DNA of 64,000 bases from an uncultured Ferrimonas sp. (GCF_947489035.1 NZ_CANLCI010000017.1:1-64000), one strand, 5' to 3'; numbered from the stretch's first letter, positions 52,239-62,645 are shown. Numbers and translations: made by a program. The notes: a model not told the origin generated them from the sequence alone.

Positions 52239-53318
52239 TTAGCGCACCTTCAGGGTGGCTAACCCCAGCAGCACTAAGCACAATGAGATAATCCAAAAGC
52301 GCACGATCACGCGTGGCTCTGGCCAGCCTTTCAATTCAAAGTGGTGGTGGATCGGCGCCATCCGGAAAATGCGCTTTTTACGCAGTTTGTACGAGCCCAC
52401 TTGCAGGATCACCGACACGGTTTCCAGCACGAAGATCCCGCCCATGATCACCAACAGGAACTCTTGGCGGGTCAATACCGCCATGGCACCCAGGCCCGCG
52501 CCCAGCGCCAACGAACCCACATCGCCCATAAAGACTTGGGCTGGGTAGGTGTTAAACCACAAAAAGCCTAATCCCGCGCCCACCATGGCGGTACACACCA
52601 CCACCATCTCACCCACGCCTGGCAGGTAAGGGATATGCAGGTATTCGGCAAAATTAACGTTACCCGAGAGGTACGCCACCAACGCAAACGCGGCCGCCAC
52701 TAATACCGTTGGCACAATGGCCAAGCCGTCCAAGCCATCGGTTAAGTTCACCGCATTGGAGCTGCCGACGATGGTAAAATAGGCCAAGGCGATAAACATC
52801 AACCCCAGTGATGGCATCACATCTTTGAAGAACGGCACCACCAGCACATGCCCCTCCGGTTGCCCTTGCCAGTACAGGTAGACAGCCACCACCAGTGCCG
52901 CCGCCGATTGCCAGAAATATTTCCAGCGCGCGATCAGGCCCTTCGGATCTTTGCGGATCACCTTGCGGTAATCATCGATGTAGCCAATCAAGCCAAAGCT
53001 GCCCAGAACGAACAACAACACCAACACATAGTGGTTGGTGAGATCGCCCCACAGCAAGGTAGAAACAAAGATCCCAGCAAGGATCATCAAACCGCCCATG
53101 GTGGGGGTGCCGCGCTTAGAGAAATGCGACTCTGGGCCGTCATCACGAACCACTTGGCCGATCTGCATCCGTTGCAATTGACGGATCAGTTTAGGCCCCA
53201 TCCACAGGCTGAACACCAAGGCGGTCAATAGACTGATGATGGCGCGAAACGTTAGGTAAGACACCACATTAAAGGCGCTGAAATATTGTGTTAGGTAGTC
53301 CGCAAGCAGAACCAACAT
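52239..53318 (-). CDS. mraY: Phospho-N-acetylmuramoyl-pentapeptide transferase
   Basis: A 359-residue inner-membrane enzyme with about ten helices that makes lipid I on undecaprenyl phosphate (E. coli 360). Catalytic motifs are [15 protein letters not shown] and GDVGSLALG, and the MraY signature [14 protein letters not shown] is near the C-terminus. It is joined end to start with murF (one shared base). Confidence 0.98.
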   Translation of the reverse strand: MLVLLADYLTQYFSAFNVVSYLTFRAIISLLTALVFSLWMGPKLIRQLQRMQIGQVVRDDGPESHFSKRGTPTMGGLMILAGIFVSTLLWGDLTNHYVLVLLFVLGSFGLIGYIDDYRKVIRKDPKGLIARWKYFWQSAAALVVAVYLYWQGQPEGHVLVVPFFKDVMPSLGLMFIALAYFTIVGSSNAVNLTDGLDGLAIVPTVLVAAAFALVAYLSGNVNFAEYLHIPYLPGVGEMVVVCTAMVGAGLGFLWFNTYPAQVFMGDVGSLALGAGLGAMAVLTRQEFLLVIMGGIFVLETVSVILQVGSYKLRKKRIFRMAPIHHHFELKGWPEPRVIVRFWIISLCLVLLGLATLKVR

Positions 53319-54688
53319 TAGCGAGTAACCTCAAATTGCTGCCGCAGCGCTGTCAGCAGATTTTCCATCCGCGCGCTGCGTGAGCCTTTAATCAAAACCG
53401 TTACCGGAGCCGTTGCTTGCTCCAGCCAAACCAGCAGGTGCTCAAGCAGGGCCTGTTGGTCGGTAAAATGCGCCTTGGAGCCGAAGGCTGCCGCAGCAAA
53501 ACCGCTTACTGTACCGACTGTCAGCAAGTGGTCAATCCCTTTATCCAAGGCGTATTGCCCCACTTGCCGATGGTGTGACTCAGTACTGCTGCCTAACTCA
53601 CCCATATCGCCAAACAGCAGCACCGTGGTGGTGGCCATTTCGGCCAACAAATCGATGCCTGCTTTGGTTGACGCCAGATTGGCGTTATAGCTGTCGTCAA
53701 TCACCGTCAGCGTTGGGGATAAGGAGTGAATTTGGGTGCGACCGGGCACAGTTGGGGCTTGGGATAGCCCCTTGGCGATCAACGCCAGATCCAACTCAGC
53801 ACAGTGGGCCAAACTGGCCGCCGCCAGGGCGTTATCAACTTGATGACGGCCGGGCAGCGGTAAGCTCACCGGTTGCGATAACTCACCGCAATGCAACGTA
53901 AACCGGTAGCAGCCACTGCTGTCTCGCTGAATCTCATCAGCCCAGATGTCGGCCACTTGGCGACTGGAAAAACGCAGTAATGGCTGCTCGGCAGCTTGCG
54001 CTTGCAGATAATCGGCGTAGTTGTCATCCAGATTGATGATCGCGATCCCATCCGGTTGCAGTGCTTCAAAGATCTCACTCTTGGCCGCAGCGACCCCATC
54101 AATGCCACCAAAGCCTTCTAAATGCGCTGGCTGAATGTTATTGATCAGCGCCGCGTTCGCTTGCACCAAGCTGCTGGTATAACGGATCTCGCCGGGGGCA
54201 TTCGCGCCCAGCTCGACTACCGCATAGCGTTCTGCGCCACTGAGCTCTAACAGCGTTAATGGCACGCCAATGGTGTTGTTCAAGTTACCCTTGGTGGCCA
54301 AGGTGGTGCCCGCCAGCGCAAAAATCGCCGCGGTCATCTCTTTAACCGAGGTTTTCCCCACCGAGCCCGTTAACGCGACCGCATAAGGGTTTAGCTGCTG
54401 CTTCAGCCACGCCGCCAGCTGCCCCAACGCCAAAGTGGTGTCATCCACCAACAACTGCGGCAAAGTGGTCTCAACCGGTCGGCTTACTAAGACTGCCGCA
54501 GCGCCTGCCGCTTCGGCCTGTGCAATAAAATCGTGGGCATCGAAACGTTCACCCACCAAGGCAACGAACAGATCGCCAGCGCCGAGCGCCCGACTGTTGG
54601 TGCTTACTCGTTCAATCTGGCCGCCGCTGGCCCCAATCATTTCGGCGCCTAACGCTGCAGCTATCGTTGTTAAAGGAGTGCTGATCAT
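53318..54688 (-). CDS. murF: UDP-MurNAc-tripeptide--D-alanyl-D-alanine ligase
   Basis: A 456-residue Mur ligase that adds D-Ala-D-Ala (E. coli 452). The ATP loop is [24 protein letters not shown] follows, and [12 protein letters not shown] and GDMGELG are in the C-terminal half. The start overlaps murE by 4 bases (ATGA). Confidence 0.97.
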   Translation of the reverse strand: MISTPLTTIAAALGAEMIGASGGQIERVSTNSRALGAGDLFVALVGERFDAHDFIAQAEAAGAAAVLVSRPVETTLPQLLVDDTTLALGQLAAWLKQQLNPYAVALTGSVGKTSVKEMTAAIFALAGTTLATKGNLNNTIGVPLTLLELSGAERYAVVELGANAPGEIRYTSSLVQANAALINNIQPAHLEGFGGIDGVAAAKSEIFEALQPDGIAIINLDDNYADYLQAQAAEQPLLRFSSRQVADIWADEIQRDSSGCYRFTLHCGELSQPVSLPLPGRHQVDNALAAASLAHCAELDLALIAKGLSQAPTVPGRTQIHSLSPTLTVIDDSYNANLASTKAGIDLLAEMATTTVLLFGDMGELGSSTESHHRQVGQYALDKGIDHLLTVGTVSGFAAAAFGSKAHFTDQQALLEHLLVWLEQATAPVTVLIKGSRSARMENLLTALRQQFEVTR

Positions 54689-56160
54689 ACCGCCTCCTGA
54701 GTCAGCTGTTGCGCCAACGCGCGTTCGTGATAATCCAAACGCTGTTGGCCAACGATTTGATAATCTTCATGGCCTTTACCCGCCAATAAGATCAGATCGT
54801 CCGCCCCAGCCAAGGCATACGTTTGTCGCACCGCCGCGGCGCGATCCGCTTCCACCAGATATGGGGCGCGCATTAACCCTTGCTGCATATCGTCGGCAAT
54901 GTCGGCAAAGGCCTCACTGCGCGGGTTATCGCTGGTGATCACCACTTCATCGGCACCACGTTCTGCCGCTGCGGCCATCAACGGTCGCTTGCCTCGATCG
55001 CGCTCGCCACCACAGCCAAACAGGCACCACAGCTTGCCGCGACAGTGCCGCCGCAACGCGATCAGCGCCTGTTCTAACGCGTCTGGGGTATGGGCGTAAT
55101 CCACCACCAGTGTTGGCCCCGCAGCGCCACTAAAACACTCCATCCGACCGCTGGCCGGTTGCAGCTGTTGCGCTGCTTGCAATAGCGCCGCCAGTGGGTG
55201 CCCCTGCGCCAGTAGCGCGGCAATCGCCGCAAGCACATTGGCCAAATTAAATTGCCCTAATAACGGGCAGTGCAATGCACCATTGCCGTAGCTGCTGTGG
55301 ATGGTCGCGGTTGCGCCGTGCTGGTGGTAACGCACCTCGCTGGCGTTGATGTAATCACCACGGCAGCTGGCACCGTCGATGCTGTAGCCAATGGTGTGCA
55401 GTTGCGACTGCAATTGGCGGTGCCACTGCACGCCGTATTGGTCGTCCAAATTCAGCACCGCGTGTTGCAGTTGTGGCTGGCTAAACAGCTGCCACTTTGC
55501 CGCGGCATAGCTTTCCATATCACCGTGATAATCAAGGTGATCACGGCTTAAATTGGTGTATACCGCTACGGCCATCGGCAAGGCCGTTAACCGCCCTTGG
55601 CTGAGGCCATGGCTCGACACTTCCAGCGCCACCGTGGTGGCACCGGCTTGGGCTTGCTGGTGTAAATTGCGCGCCACGGTCAGTGGATCAGAGGTGGTAT
55701 TAACCGAAGGCTGTAACTGCCCCCACAGGCCATTGCCCACCGTACCCATCACCCCTGCAATCTGGCCCAGCTGAGTCAACAGCTGGGCGCACAGTTGCGT
55801 CACCGTGGTTTTGCCGTTCGTGCCCGTCACCCCGATCACCTCAAGTTGGGTGGCGGCGGGGTAGCAATGCAGTCCCAGTTGCGACAACTGTTGCCCCAAG
55901 TTGGGGATGGCAATCACCGTTGCCCCGGTATTGATTGAACGAACACCCGCGCAATCGCTGGCGCTGGCTTCAACCACAACCGCCACCGCCCCGTTGGCAA
56001 TGGCGGCATCAATGTAATCACGGCCATCCACTAGATGACCCTGCACAGCAACAAAAAGATCGCCCGCTGTTACGTCGCGACTGTCCAATGTCGCGTGGTT
56101 AAACTCAATCCCTGTCGATAACGCCAGCCAGGGAGACAAAACCTTATCGAGTAGCGGCAT
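54685..56160 (-). CDS. murE: UDP-MurNAc-L-Ala-D-Glu--meso-diaminopimelate ligase
   Basis: A 491-residue Mur ligase (E. coli 495). The ATP loop is GTNGKTTVTQL, and the meso-DAP selectivity motif DNPR is present (SDNPRSEAF), so this cell wall uses meso-diaminopimelate. The start at 56160 gives the family N-terminus before TLDSRDVTAGDLFVA and overlaps the ftsI end by 17 bases. The open frame extends 18 codons further inside ftsI. Confidence 0.96.
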   Translation of the reverse strand: MPLLDKVLSPWLALSTGIEFNHATLDSRDVTAGDLFVAVQGHLVDGRDYIDAAIANGAVAVVVEASASDCAGVRSINTGATVIAIPNLGQQLSQLGLHCYPAATQLEVIGVTGTNGKTTVTQLCAQLLTQLGQIAGVMGTVGNGLWGQLQPSVNTTSDPLTVARNLHQQAQAGATTVALEVSSHGLSQGRLTALPMAVAVYTNLSRDHLDYHGDMESYAAAKWQLFSQPQLQHAVLNLDDQYGVQWHRQLQSQLHTIGYSIDGASCRGDYINASEVRYHQHGATATIHSSYGNGALHCPLLGQFNLANVLAAIAALLAQGHPLAALLQAAQQLQPASGRMECFSGAAGPTLVVDYAHTPDALEQALIALRRHCRGKLWCLFGCGGERDRGKRPLMAAAAERGADEVVITSDNPRSEAFADIADDMQQGLMRAPYLVEADRAAAVRQTYALAGADDLILLAGKGHEDYQIVGQQRLDYHERALAQQLTQEAV

Positions 56161-57883
56161 TGTTATTCCCAAATAGTGCGGCCAGACGAGGTTGCTGGCT
56201 GCTCGGTTCGACATTTAAAAGTTGTAAGGCACCGGCCATCACTTCGGAAAACACCGGTGCGGCGACATTACCGCCATAGTAGGCGTCGCCTTTGGGTTCG
56301 TTCACCACAACCGCCATGGCTAAGCGCGGATTGTTGGCGGGCGCCAAGCCGGCAAACAAGGTGACGTAATCTTCGCCATAGCCACCGGCCACGGCTTTGC
56401 GGCTGGTGCCGGTTTTCCCCGCCACTTCATAGCCTTCAATGGCTGCCAGTGGCGCGGTGCCATTTTTCTTGGCCACGCCGGTGAGCATCTGCACCACGTC
56501 ATCGGCGGTTTTTTCAGACAGCACCCGCTGGCCTGCGGGGATGTTTTTACGCTTTAAAATGGACGCCGAACGGCTGACCCCGCCCGCCCCTAAAATGGCG
56601 TACACCCGCGCAAGCTGCAGTGGCGTAGCGGTTAAGCCATAGCCAAAGGCCAACGTCGCCCGTTCATGTTCCGACCAGCGGCTGCGATTGGGCACGTTAC
56701 CGGTGTATTCACCGTCTAAGCTGATGCCACTGTATGTGCCCAAACCAAAATCGGCGTAGAAGGCGAGTAGATCATCCACTTCCATCTGCAACGCCATTTT
56801 GGTCATGCCGACGTTGGACGATTTCACCAACAAGGTGCCGATGTCTTTCTTGCCCAAGTTTTTGCCATCGCGCACCGTACCGCCGCGCACCCGCATGTAC
56901 CCTGGGTAGGTGTCGATGATATCGGTGGTGCTGACGATGCCCCGATCCAGTGCTGCCGCCACCACCAGCGGCTTCACTACCGAACCGGGTTCGTAAGCGT
57001 CGGTAATGGCACGGTTACGCATCTGGTAGGGCTTCAGCCCTTTGCGTGAATTGGGGTTATAGCTGGGGGTATTGGCCATCGCCAACACTTCACCGGTGGG
57101 GATATCGATGATCACCAACGACGCCGAGGTGGCCATGTGGTAGGCGGTGGCTTTTTTTAAGGCGGTGTAAGCCATGCTCTGCAAACGCATATCCAAACTG
57201 AGCACCAGATCATTGGGGTTTTCCCCCTCTTCCACCACCGACAGGTTTTCAACAATCTCGCCGCGGCGATCTTTGCGTACTTTGTATTTGGCGGGGCTGC
57301 CCGTTAACCAGTCGTTGTAGTTGCGCTCTAGCCCTTCAATGCCGCGATCGTCGATGTTGGTGATGCCGATCAGCTGGGCGGCAATTTCACCGGCCGGATA
57401 ATAACGGCGCGATTCGGGTTTCAGCGCAATGCCGGGGATCTTCAGTTTGCGAATGTACTCTGCAACCGCAGGGGTTACTTGGCGTTTGAGGTAAACAAAG
57501 CGCCCTTTACTGTCACGCACTCGGCCCACCAGTTTTTGCTGGTTAACCTCCAGCACGTTCGCGAGGGCGGTCCAACGGCGAATGTCATCAAAGCCATTGC
57601 CATCGCGCACCATTTTCGGATCGGCGTAGGCCGCCATTACTGGCACACTGACCGCCAGCATTTCGCCGTTACGATCGGTTACCATGCCCCGCTGTACGTC
57701 GGTGGTGGTGGTGCGCAAAGTACGCATGTCAGCTTCGTAGCGCAGCCGCTCGGGCTCAATCACTTGGATCCACGCCGCCCGTGAAACAATCGCCATGAAA
57801 ACCAACATGATCAGCCCCGCTGCCGCCATCAGGCGCCAGTCGATGGCTTCGGGTTTGGTCTTCCTCTTCCCTTGCCGGCTCAT
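56144..57883 (-). CDS. ftsI: Septal transpeptidase FtsI (PBP3)
   Basis: A 579-residue class B penicillin-binding protein (E. coli 588). A short cytoplasmic N-terminus and one membrane helix (about 17-35) are followed by the pedestal domain and the transpeptidase domain with SVVK (active Ser, in YEPGSVVKPL), SSN (VKSSNVGM) and KTGT. It cross-links septal peptidoglycan with FtsW. The start overlaps the ftsL stop (ATGA). Confidence 0.97.
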   Translation of the reverse strand: MSRQGKRKTKPEAIDWRLMAAAGLIMLVFMAIVSRAAWIQVIEPERLRYEADMRTLRTTTTDVQRGMVTDRNGEMLAVSVPVMAAYADPKMVRDGNGFDDIRRWTALANVLEVNQQKLVGRVRDSKGRFVYLKRQVTPAVAEYIRKLKIPGIALKPESRRYYPAGEIAAQLIGITNIDDRGIEGLERNYNDWLTGSPAKYKVRKDRRGEIVENLSVVEEGENPNDLVLSLDMRLQSMAYTALKKATAYHMATSASLVIIDIPTGEVLAMANTPSYNPNSRKGLKPYQMRNRAITDAYEPGSVVKPLVVAAALDRGIVSTTDIIDTYPGYMRVRGGTVRDGKNLGKKDIGTLLVKSSNVGMTKMALQMEVDDLLAFYADFGLGTYSGISLDGEYTGNVPNRSRWSEHERATLAFGYGLTATPLQLARVYAILGAGGVSRSASILKRKNIPAGQRVLSEKTADDVVQMLTGVAKKNGTAPLAAIEGYEVAGKTGTSRKAVAGGYGEDYVTLFAGLAPANNPRLAMAVVVNEPKGDAYYGGNVAAPVFSEVMAGALQLLNVEPSSQQPRLAALFGNNNAATR

Positions 57884-58188
57884 GGCAGCTTCACCACTTG
57901 TTCTTGGGCGGGTTTGGGTCGTTGCATCTGCAGTTGCTTCCTTGCTAATGCGTCAATGCGGCTGTGCTCAGCCAAAGTTTGTTCTTCCAACAACAGATGA
58001 CGCCACTGCACATCCAGTTGATCCCGTTGTTGCAGCAAACTGTTGTAATGAGCCGTAAGCCGCCGTGCGTCCTGAGCAGTAAAGATCACCGCAAAGGCGC
58101 TTACCGCCACCAGCAATCCTGCCAACAGGATCGGCCAATGGCGACGCAGATCGTGGCCGATCTGCTGCAGCAGCTCAAAGCTCAACAT
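57880..58188 (-). CDS. ftsL: Cell division protein FtsL
   Basis: A 102-residue bitopic protein with a membrane helix (about 18-37, WPILLAGLLVAVSAFAVIF) and a periplasmic coiled coil (TAHYNSLLQQRDQLDVQW). It forms the FtsQLB activation complex. Assignment rests on size, topology and position between rsmH and ftsI, since FtsL sequences are poorly conserved. Confidence 0.93.
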   Translation of the reverse strand: MLSFELLQQIGHDLRRHWPILLAGLLVAVSAFAVIFTAQDARRLTAHYNSLLQQRDQLDVQWRHLLLEEQTLAEHSRIDALARKQLQMQRPKPAQEQVVKLP

Positions 58189-58190
58189 CG

Positions 58191-59138
58191 CTAACGTTTC
58201 TGCGCTACGCGCAGCACCGAACTGCGCGATCGAGTGTTATCGCCCACTTCCACATCGCTTGGCTTCATCGCCTTGCCGATCAGTCGCAACACTCGGGTTT
58301 TATCCAGTTCCGCTTCAGTCATCGGCAGGCCGCGTGGGGCATCAGCCCCTTGGCTCATTTTACGCATGAAGCGTTTTACCATCCGGTCTTCCAGCGAGTG
58401 GAAGCTGATGATCGACAAACGGCCTTCTGCGGCCAGCACTTCGGTACCGCCAGCCAACGCCGCTTCAATCTCGTCGAGTTCGCTGTTGATGAAGATGCGG
58501 ATCGCCTGAAAACTGCGAGTGGCGGGGTGCTTACCCATATCGCGCTTGTGCTGTGGAGTCATGTTATTGATCAGCTCAGCCAGATGACTGGTGCGATCCA
58601 TCGGTTCGCCCGCGGCAATATGCTCTTTGATCTTGCGAGCAATCGGCCGAGAGAATTTCTCTTCGCCAAAGGTTTTCAGTACCCAAGCGATGTCGTTGGC
58701 TTCCGCTCGCACCAACCACTGCGCCGCCGTTTCGCCACGGCTGTTGTCCATACGCATATCCAACGGGCCATCGCGTAAGAAGCTAAAGCCACGTTCGGCG
58801 TCGTCCAGCTGCGGCGACGACACGCCCAGATCCAACAACACGCCGTCGATCTTGCCGTTCAGGCCCAGATCCGTCATGTACTCGGCAATGCCAGAAAATG
58901 GCCCGTGCACAATTTGAAAACGTGGGTCCTCTTGCGCTAATTGCTGCGCTACCGCCACCGCCTGTGGGTCGCGATCAATGCCAATTAAGCGGCCATTTGC
59001 GCCTAACTTGGAGAGAATATGACGCGAATGGCCACCACGGCCAAAGGTGCCGTCTACGTAAATGCCATCTGGCTTAAGGTTCAGCCCATCAACCGCTTCA
59101 TCTAGCAATACGGTGATGTGACGAAATTGCTCGCTCAT
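58191..59138 (-). CDS. rsmH: 16S rRNA (cytosine1402-N4)-methyltransferase
   Basis: A 315-residue SAM-dependent methyltransferase (E. coli 313). It modifies C1402 of 16S rRNA in the P site together with RsmI, which is also encoded in this window. The SAM motif is [16 protein letters not shown], and the family block [20 protein letters not shown] is visible as LLDLGVSS and ERGFSF. The start shares one base with the mraZ stop. Confidence 0.97.
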   Translation of the reverse strand: MSEQFRHITVLLDEAVDGLNLKPDGIYVDGTFGRGGHSRHILSKLGANGRLIGIDRDPQAVAVAQQLAQEDPRFQIVHGPFSGIAEYMTDLGLNGKIDGVLLDLGVSSPQLDDAERGFSFLRDGPLDMRMDNSRGETAAQWLVRAEANDIAWVLKTFGEEKFSRPIARKIKEHIAAGEPMDRTSHLAELINNMTPQHKRDMGKHPATRSFQAIRIFINSELDEIEAALAGGTEVLAAEGRLSIISFHSLEDRMVKRFMRKMSQGADAPRGLPMTEAELDKTRVLRLIGKAMKPSDVEVGDNTRSRSSVLRVAQKR

Positions 59139-59596
59139 CAGAGTGTGAGTTCCTGTAGCCGGTGGTTATTGTCAAAGGTGTCTTGGCTGGTTTGTTGTTG
59201 AGCCAAGGCGATCTGCTGCTGCCAATTGGCTTCAGACCAGATCTCAAATTTATTCAGCTGGCCAACCAGCATCAGGGCTTTATCCAACTGGGCAAAGTTC
59301 CGTAATGGTCCACTGAGCAGTAATCGGCCCGCTTTATCTAATTCGCATTCAGTGGCGTATCCCTGCAACAGTCGCTTCACTTGTCGCTCCGCCGGCACGG
59401 TGTCAGACAAGTTCAGCAGTTTTTGCTCTACCTGTTCCCATTCTGGCAAGGGATAGAGCAAAAGGCAGGGGGATCGCAGATCAACGGTACAGATCATTTG
59501 GGCATCACAACGCACACGAAGGCCGTCGCGATACCGAGTTGGCATCGTGATACGGCCTTTACTATCGAGCGAAATTGCGTTGGCGCCACGGAACAT
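59138..59596 (-). CDS. mraZ: Transcriptional regulator MraZ
   Basis: A 152-residue protein with two SpoVT/AbrB-like folds, each with a DxxxR core: [17 protein letters not shown] near 8-24 and [16 protein letters not shown] near 82-97. E. coli MraZ (also 152) represses the dcw promoter through direct repeats of TGGGN. Such repeats lie 24-58 bases upstream of this start. It is the first gene of the cluster. Confidence 0.96.
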   Translation of the reverse strand: MFRGANAISLDSKGRITMPTRYRDGLRVRCDAQMICTVDLRSPCLLLYPLPEWEQVEQKLLNLSDTVPAERQVKRLLQGYATECELDKAGRLLLSGPLRNFAQLDKALMLVGQLNKFEIWSEANWQQQIALAQQQTSQDTFDNNHRLQELTL

Positions 59597-59619
59597 GTCC
59601 GGTCATCCTTGTCCTAGCG

Positions 59620-59654
59620 ATCCATTTTGATCCACAAAAAAACACTTTATCCCA
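59620..59654. promoter_or_regulatory. MraZ-binding direct repeats
   Basis: On the minus strand TGGGA, TGGAT and TGGAT start at 59654, 59634 and 59624. They lie on an exact 10-base period, with a degenerate TGTTT unit between at 59644. MraZ octamers bind three or four TGGGN units with this period. The site lies between the promoter and the mraZ start, as in E. coli. Confidence 0.7.
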
Positions 59655-59664
59655 CTAATGAGCC

Positions 59665-59694
59665 AGTTTATGAACAGGGTGCAAACCTTGTCAA
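59665..59694 (-). promoter_or_regulatory. Candidate promoter of the dcw cluster
   Basis: On the minus strand TTGACA (59694-59689), 18 bases, TAAACT (59670-59665). The -35 is perfect. The MraZ repeats follow directly downstream. Confidence 0.6.
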
Positions 59695-59803
59695 GGAGAG
59701 TCAGTAGTGGATGGGCGACTTATCGGGCGGGATCACCAAGGCCGCCAACAAAGGCAGCAAATGGCGTGGCAGAAGCCAAAATATTGGGGATTGTCATAGA
59801 AAC

Positions 59804-59822
59804 GGCGCCGCTTGTCGGCGCC
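59804..59822. other. GC-rich hairpin upstream of mraZ
   Basis: GGCGCCG-N5-CGGCGCC, a perfect 7-bp stem in the 237-base gap between mraZ promoter and the membrane-protein gene. There is no T-run. The rest of the gap (59708-59943) shows no convincing gene. Confidence 0.5.
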
Positions 59823-59943
59823 CGATGAAACGAGGCCAGATCCGCCGCGATCGGCAAAGATCGTCGCCGTCGATGGCGCCGATCCTTACCGCGTTATTAC
59901 AATTGAATGCGCGATCCAAGCACTAACATTTGATCCGATTCGA

Positions 59944-60666
59944 TCAAGTGCGGTGGTGCTGGCCCAAGTAATAACACAGCGGTTGGTAAGCGTTAAACAG
60001 CTTGGCCCACTTTTCTTGCTGGGTATTGAGGTACAGCTCTTCATCAAAAGCCGCCAGCAACTTACCCAGCTCACGGCACTGCTGCGCCAATTGCGGCTGC
60101 ACGTCGCCACATAAACGCTGCAGTTGCTGCACCTGGCCCAATACACCCTTCATGATGACCACATGCAAGGTGAATTGATTCACCAGATCTAAACGCAACT
60201 GCAAGGTGGCTTCACCCGCACTGGAACTCGGTTGCAACCGATTCTCTTGATAAGGGGCTTCTTCGATATTCTCAACCATCTGCTGAAACAGCTTATCGCT
60301 AGAGATGGCCGCCTGTGGCAGTTGTTGCAACTGGGGCTGGGTTAGTAGCAGCTTGCACAAGCTGTGACTTAAATGACGGTGCACCTGCATCAATTGCTGC
60401 TCGGCAAGATGCTGTTGTCGTAAACGCTGCCCTGCCCGTGCCAGCAGGTAAAAGAGATAACCCAAACTCACACTGCCCGCCACCCCAAGGGTGATCGGTT
60501 CAGCGCCACCGCGCTGCCACAGCTGTTCAACCCAGGCGTGCTCCACCGCAGTCAGAAAGAACAACTCAAACACCATGGCGCCAAACACAATGAAAGCCAA
60601 TAGGAAAAGTGAGAACAGCAATTTTTCTTGCTTGCTGCTGCGTAAAGAATAGATAAATTGACTCAT
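59944..60666 (-). CDS. Two-helix membrane protein of unknown function
   Basis: A 240-residue protein that I do not recognise. A basic N-terminus (SLRSSKQEK) is followed by two membrane helices (about 15-40 and 58-78), then a long glutamine- and leucine-rich cytoplasmic part (about 80-240) that looks helical. No enzyme motif is seen. It lies upstream of the dcw promoter on the same strand but is separated by about 240 bases, so co-transcription is uncertain. Codon use matches the neighbours, which supports a real gene. Confidence 0.7.
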   Translation of the reverse strand: MSQFIYSLRSSKQEKLLFSLFLLAFIVFGAMVFELFFLTAVEHAWVEQLWQRGGAEPITLGVAGSVSLGYLFYLLARAGQRLRQQHLAEQQLMQVHRHLSHSLCKLLLTQPQLQQLPQAAISSDKLFQQMVENIEEAPYQENRLQPSSSAGEATLQLRLDLVNQFTLHVVIMKGVLGQVQQLQRLCGDVQPQLAQQCRELGKLLAAFDEELYLNTQQEKWAKLFNAYQPLCYYLGQHHRT

Positions 60667-61256
60667 TGTCTTGTACTCCGTTACCAGCCTTACGCTTTAA
60701 TACCGCAAGCTCAAAAGCATCCATGCCTTATGACTGTGAAAACATCTTATTAAAATCAACAACATTTAAAGGATTAGTCGACCATTTAATAAATGCCAAG
60801 GTGCCAATTAAACCTATCAAATGTAACCAACCCACCGCAACCACCAGCGAATGTTACTCGCCCCCGTGCAGATGCTGATTAGGCTGCGCTTAACTGTAAA
60901 CACAACCCACTGACACTCATTTATTCAATGATTCGAGGCTTGGTGAGGAGGTATTTAAGTGCAAAGATTGGGGCGGTCGTTCTGTTTATCGCTACTGTTA
61001 TCTTGCCTAAGGCAATCGCGGCACACGAATAAATAATGAAGCGTTGAACAATAATCGCCATCCGCACGAGTAAATGATTCAATCAACTTAATCCTGAGCC
61101 GAATTGTTGCAGGCTTAAATTAGGGTATTTTATGTACTGGGGATCAACAAGAGATCTGCCGATGCAGCCTAAGAGCCTACGGCGTTCGAGCCGTCGGCGC
61201 ATCACACCGTCACTGCCTCGCCTGTGATGGCGTGGCGCTAACCAAACGCCAGATAT
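60667..61256. other. 590-base gap without an established gene
   Basis: The first part (60667-60900) is AT-richer than the surroundings and probably holds the promoter of the minus-strand membrane-protein gene. A small open frame with a signal-peptide look lies at 60928-61032. Further hairpins are ACGGC-N6-GCCGT near 61180-61195 and CATCACA/TGTGATG near 61200-61230. I see no tRNA, no known ncRNA and no longer gene. Confidence 0.5.
60928..61032 (+). CDS. Possible small exported peptide or remnant
   Basis: A 34-codon frame whose product has a basic N-terminus (MIRGLVRRYLSAK), a hydrophobic core (GAVVLFIATVIL) and a signal-peptidase-like PKAIAAHE end, then a stop. It looks like a signal peptide with almost nothing after it. 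The ATG has no clear ribosome site. A good GAGGAGG (60944-60950) serves a different frame (GTG 60959, 25 codons). It could be a decayed exported protein, a tiny membrane peptide or chance. Confidence 0.25.
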   Translation: MIRGLVRRYLSAKIGAVVLFIATVILPKAIAAHE

Positions 61257-61257
61257 G

Positions 61258-61292
61258 AAAAAACCGCAGCACCTAACGGTACTGCGGTTTTT
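61258..61292 (-). terminator. Terminator of rnpB
   Basis: On the minus strand: AAAAACCGCAG and CTGCGGTTTTTT pair around a 12-base loop, giving a stem that ends in a T-run, 9 bases after the mature RNA end. Confidence 0.85.
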
Positions 61293-61300
61293 CATAAATA

Positions 61301-61687
<387 letters not shown>

Positions 61688-61693
61688 CCGCGG

Positions 61694-61699
61694 AGTATA
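61694..61699 (-). promoter_or_regulatory. Likely -10 box of rnpB
   Basis: TATACT on the minus strand, six bases before the predicted 5' end of rnpB. The -35 is weak (TGGTAG at 61722-61717). It overlaps the last codons of rsmI. Confidence 0.5.
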
Positions 61700-61716
61700 G
61701 CGACTGTTATGCCACT

Positions 61717-62556
61717 CTACCAGCCCTGATCGAGCCCATGCTTGTAGAGTGCGTTCTTTTTAACCCCATGAATCTGCGCCGCCAATGCAGAAGCCTTCTT
61801 CAAGGGCAGTTCTTGGCACAATAATTCGGTGGTGCGTAGCGCTTCAGCCGACAACCCTTCGCCGTTATCGCGAAACGGAGCAATCATCATCACCATCTCA
61901 CCACGAGTGCGGTTGTCGTCCTCTTTTAACCACTCAATCAGCTCACCCACGGGCAAACCTTTAATGGTTTCAAAACTTTTGGTGATCTCCCGCGCCAGCA
62001 CCACTTGTCGCTCGGCGCCCATCACTTCGGCCACGCTGGCCAAGCTGTCGAGCACCCGCCGCGGTGATTCGTAAAAGATCATGGTGCGTGGCTCTTCCAC
62101 GAGGGCTTGCAGCACATCGGTACGGCCTTTTTGCTTAGCCGGTAAAAAACCTTCAAAGGTGAAGCGATCCGATGGCAAACCCGAAGCACACAACGCGGTG
62201 GTGGCTGCACAAGGGCCAGGCAGCGGGATCACGGTAAAACCCGCCTCGCGTACTTGGCTAACAAGGTGATAGCCCGGATCGGAGATCAGTGGCGTCCCCG
62301 CATCCGACACCAGCGCAACGGCTTCGCCCGCTTGCAGCTTGCTAATGATGGTGCCAACGCGCTGGCGCTCATTATGATCGTGCACCGATAAGGTGCGGGT
62401 GCTGATGCCAAAGTGGCTAAACAACTTGCCGCTGTGGCGAGTGTCTTCGCAGCAGATCACGCTGACTTGTTCCAGCACTTGCAATGCCCGCTGGGTGATA
62501 TCGGATAAGTTACCGATGGGCGTGGGCACAATATAAAGTGCAACATCTAGAGACAT
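61717..62556 (-). CDS. rsmI: 16S rRNA (cytidine1402-2'-O)-methyltransferase
   Basis: A 279-residue SAM-dependent enzyme of the tetrapyrrole methylase fold (E. coli 286). Family blocks are [35 protein letters not shown] and PLPGPCA. Together with RsmH it makes m4Cm at C1402 of 16S rRNA. It is divergent from lpoA, sharing an 89-base intergenic region that contains an inverted repeat. Confidence 0.97.
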   Translation of the reverse strand: MSLDVALYIVPTPIGNLSDITQRALQVLEQVSVICCEDTRHSGKLFSHFGISTRTLSVHDHNERQRVGTIISKLQAGEAVALVSDAGTPLISDPGYHLVSQVREAGFTVIPLPGPCAATTALCASGLPSDRFTFEGFLPAKQKGRTDVLQALVEEPRTMIFYESPRRVLDSLASVAEVMGAERQVVLAREITKSFETIKGLPVGELIEWLKEDDNRTRGEMVMMIAPFRDNGEGLSAEALRTTELLCQELPLKKASALAAQIHGVKKNALYKHGLDQGW

Positions 62557-62605
62557 TAGGGGGTGACCTTAGGGCAAGCCAATTGGTTTACGACAAACAG
62601 GGAGT

Positions 62606-62627
62606 TAAACTAAGAGGTCTTAGTTTA
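62606..62627. promoter_or_regulatory. Inverted repeat between rsmI and lpoA
   Basis: TAAACTAAGA and TCTTAGTTTA are perfect inverted 10-base arms separated by GG. They lie 18 bases before the lpoA GTG, in the shared promoter gap. It fits an operator for a dimeric regulator or could be a leader hairpin. The factor is unknown. Confidence 0.6.
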
Positions 62628-62645
62628 TCAGAGTGGATCCCACTG

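Noticed and set aside
59711..59926. 71-codon frame between mraZ and the membrane protein
   Set aside because: Basic, low-quality composition with no ribosome site; more likely non-coding.
60666..60878. 70-codon plus-strand frame next to the membrane-protein gene
   Set aside because: No motif, no ribosome site, AT-rich promoter-like sequence.
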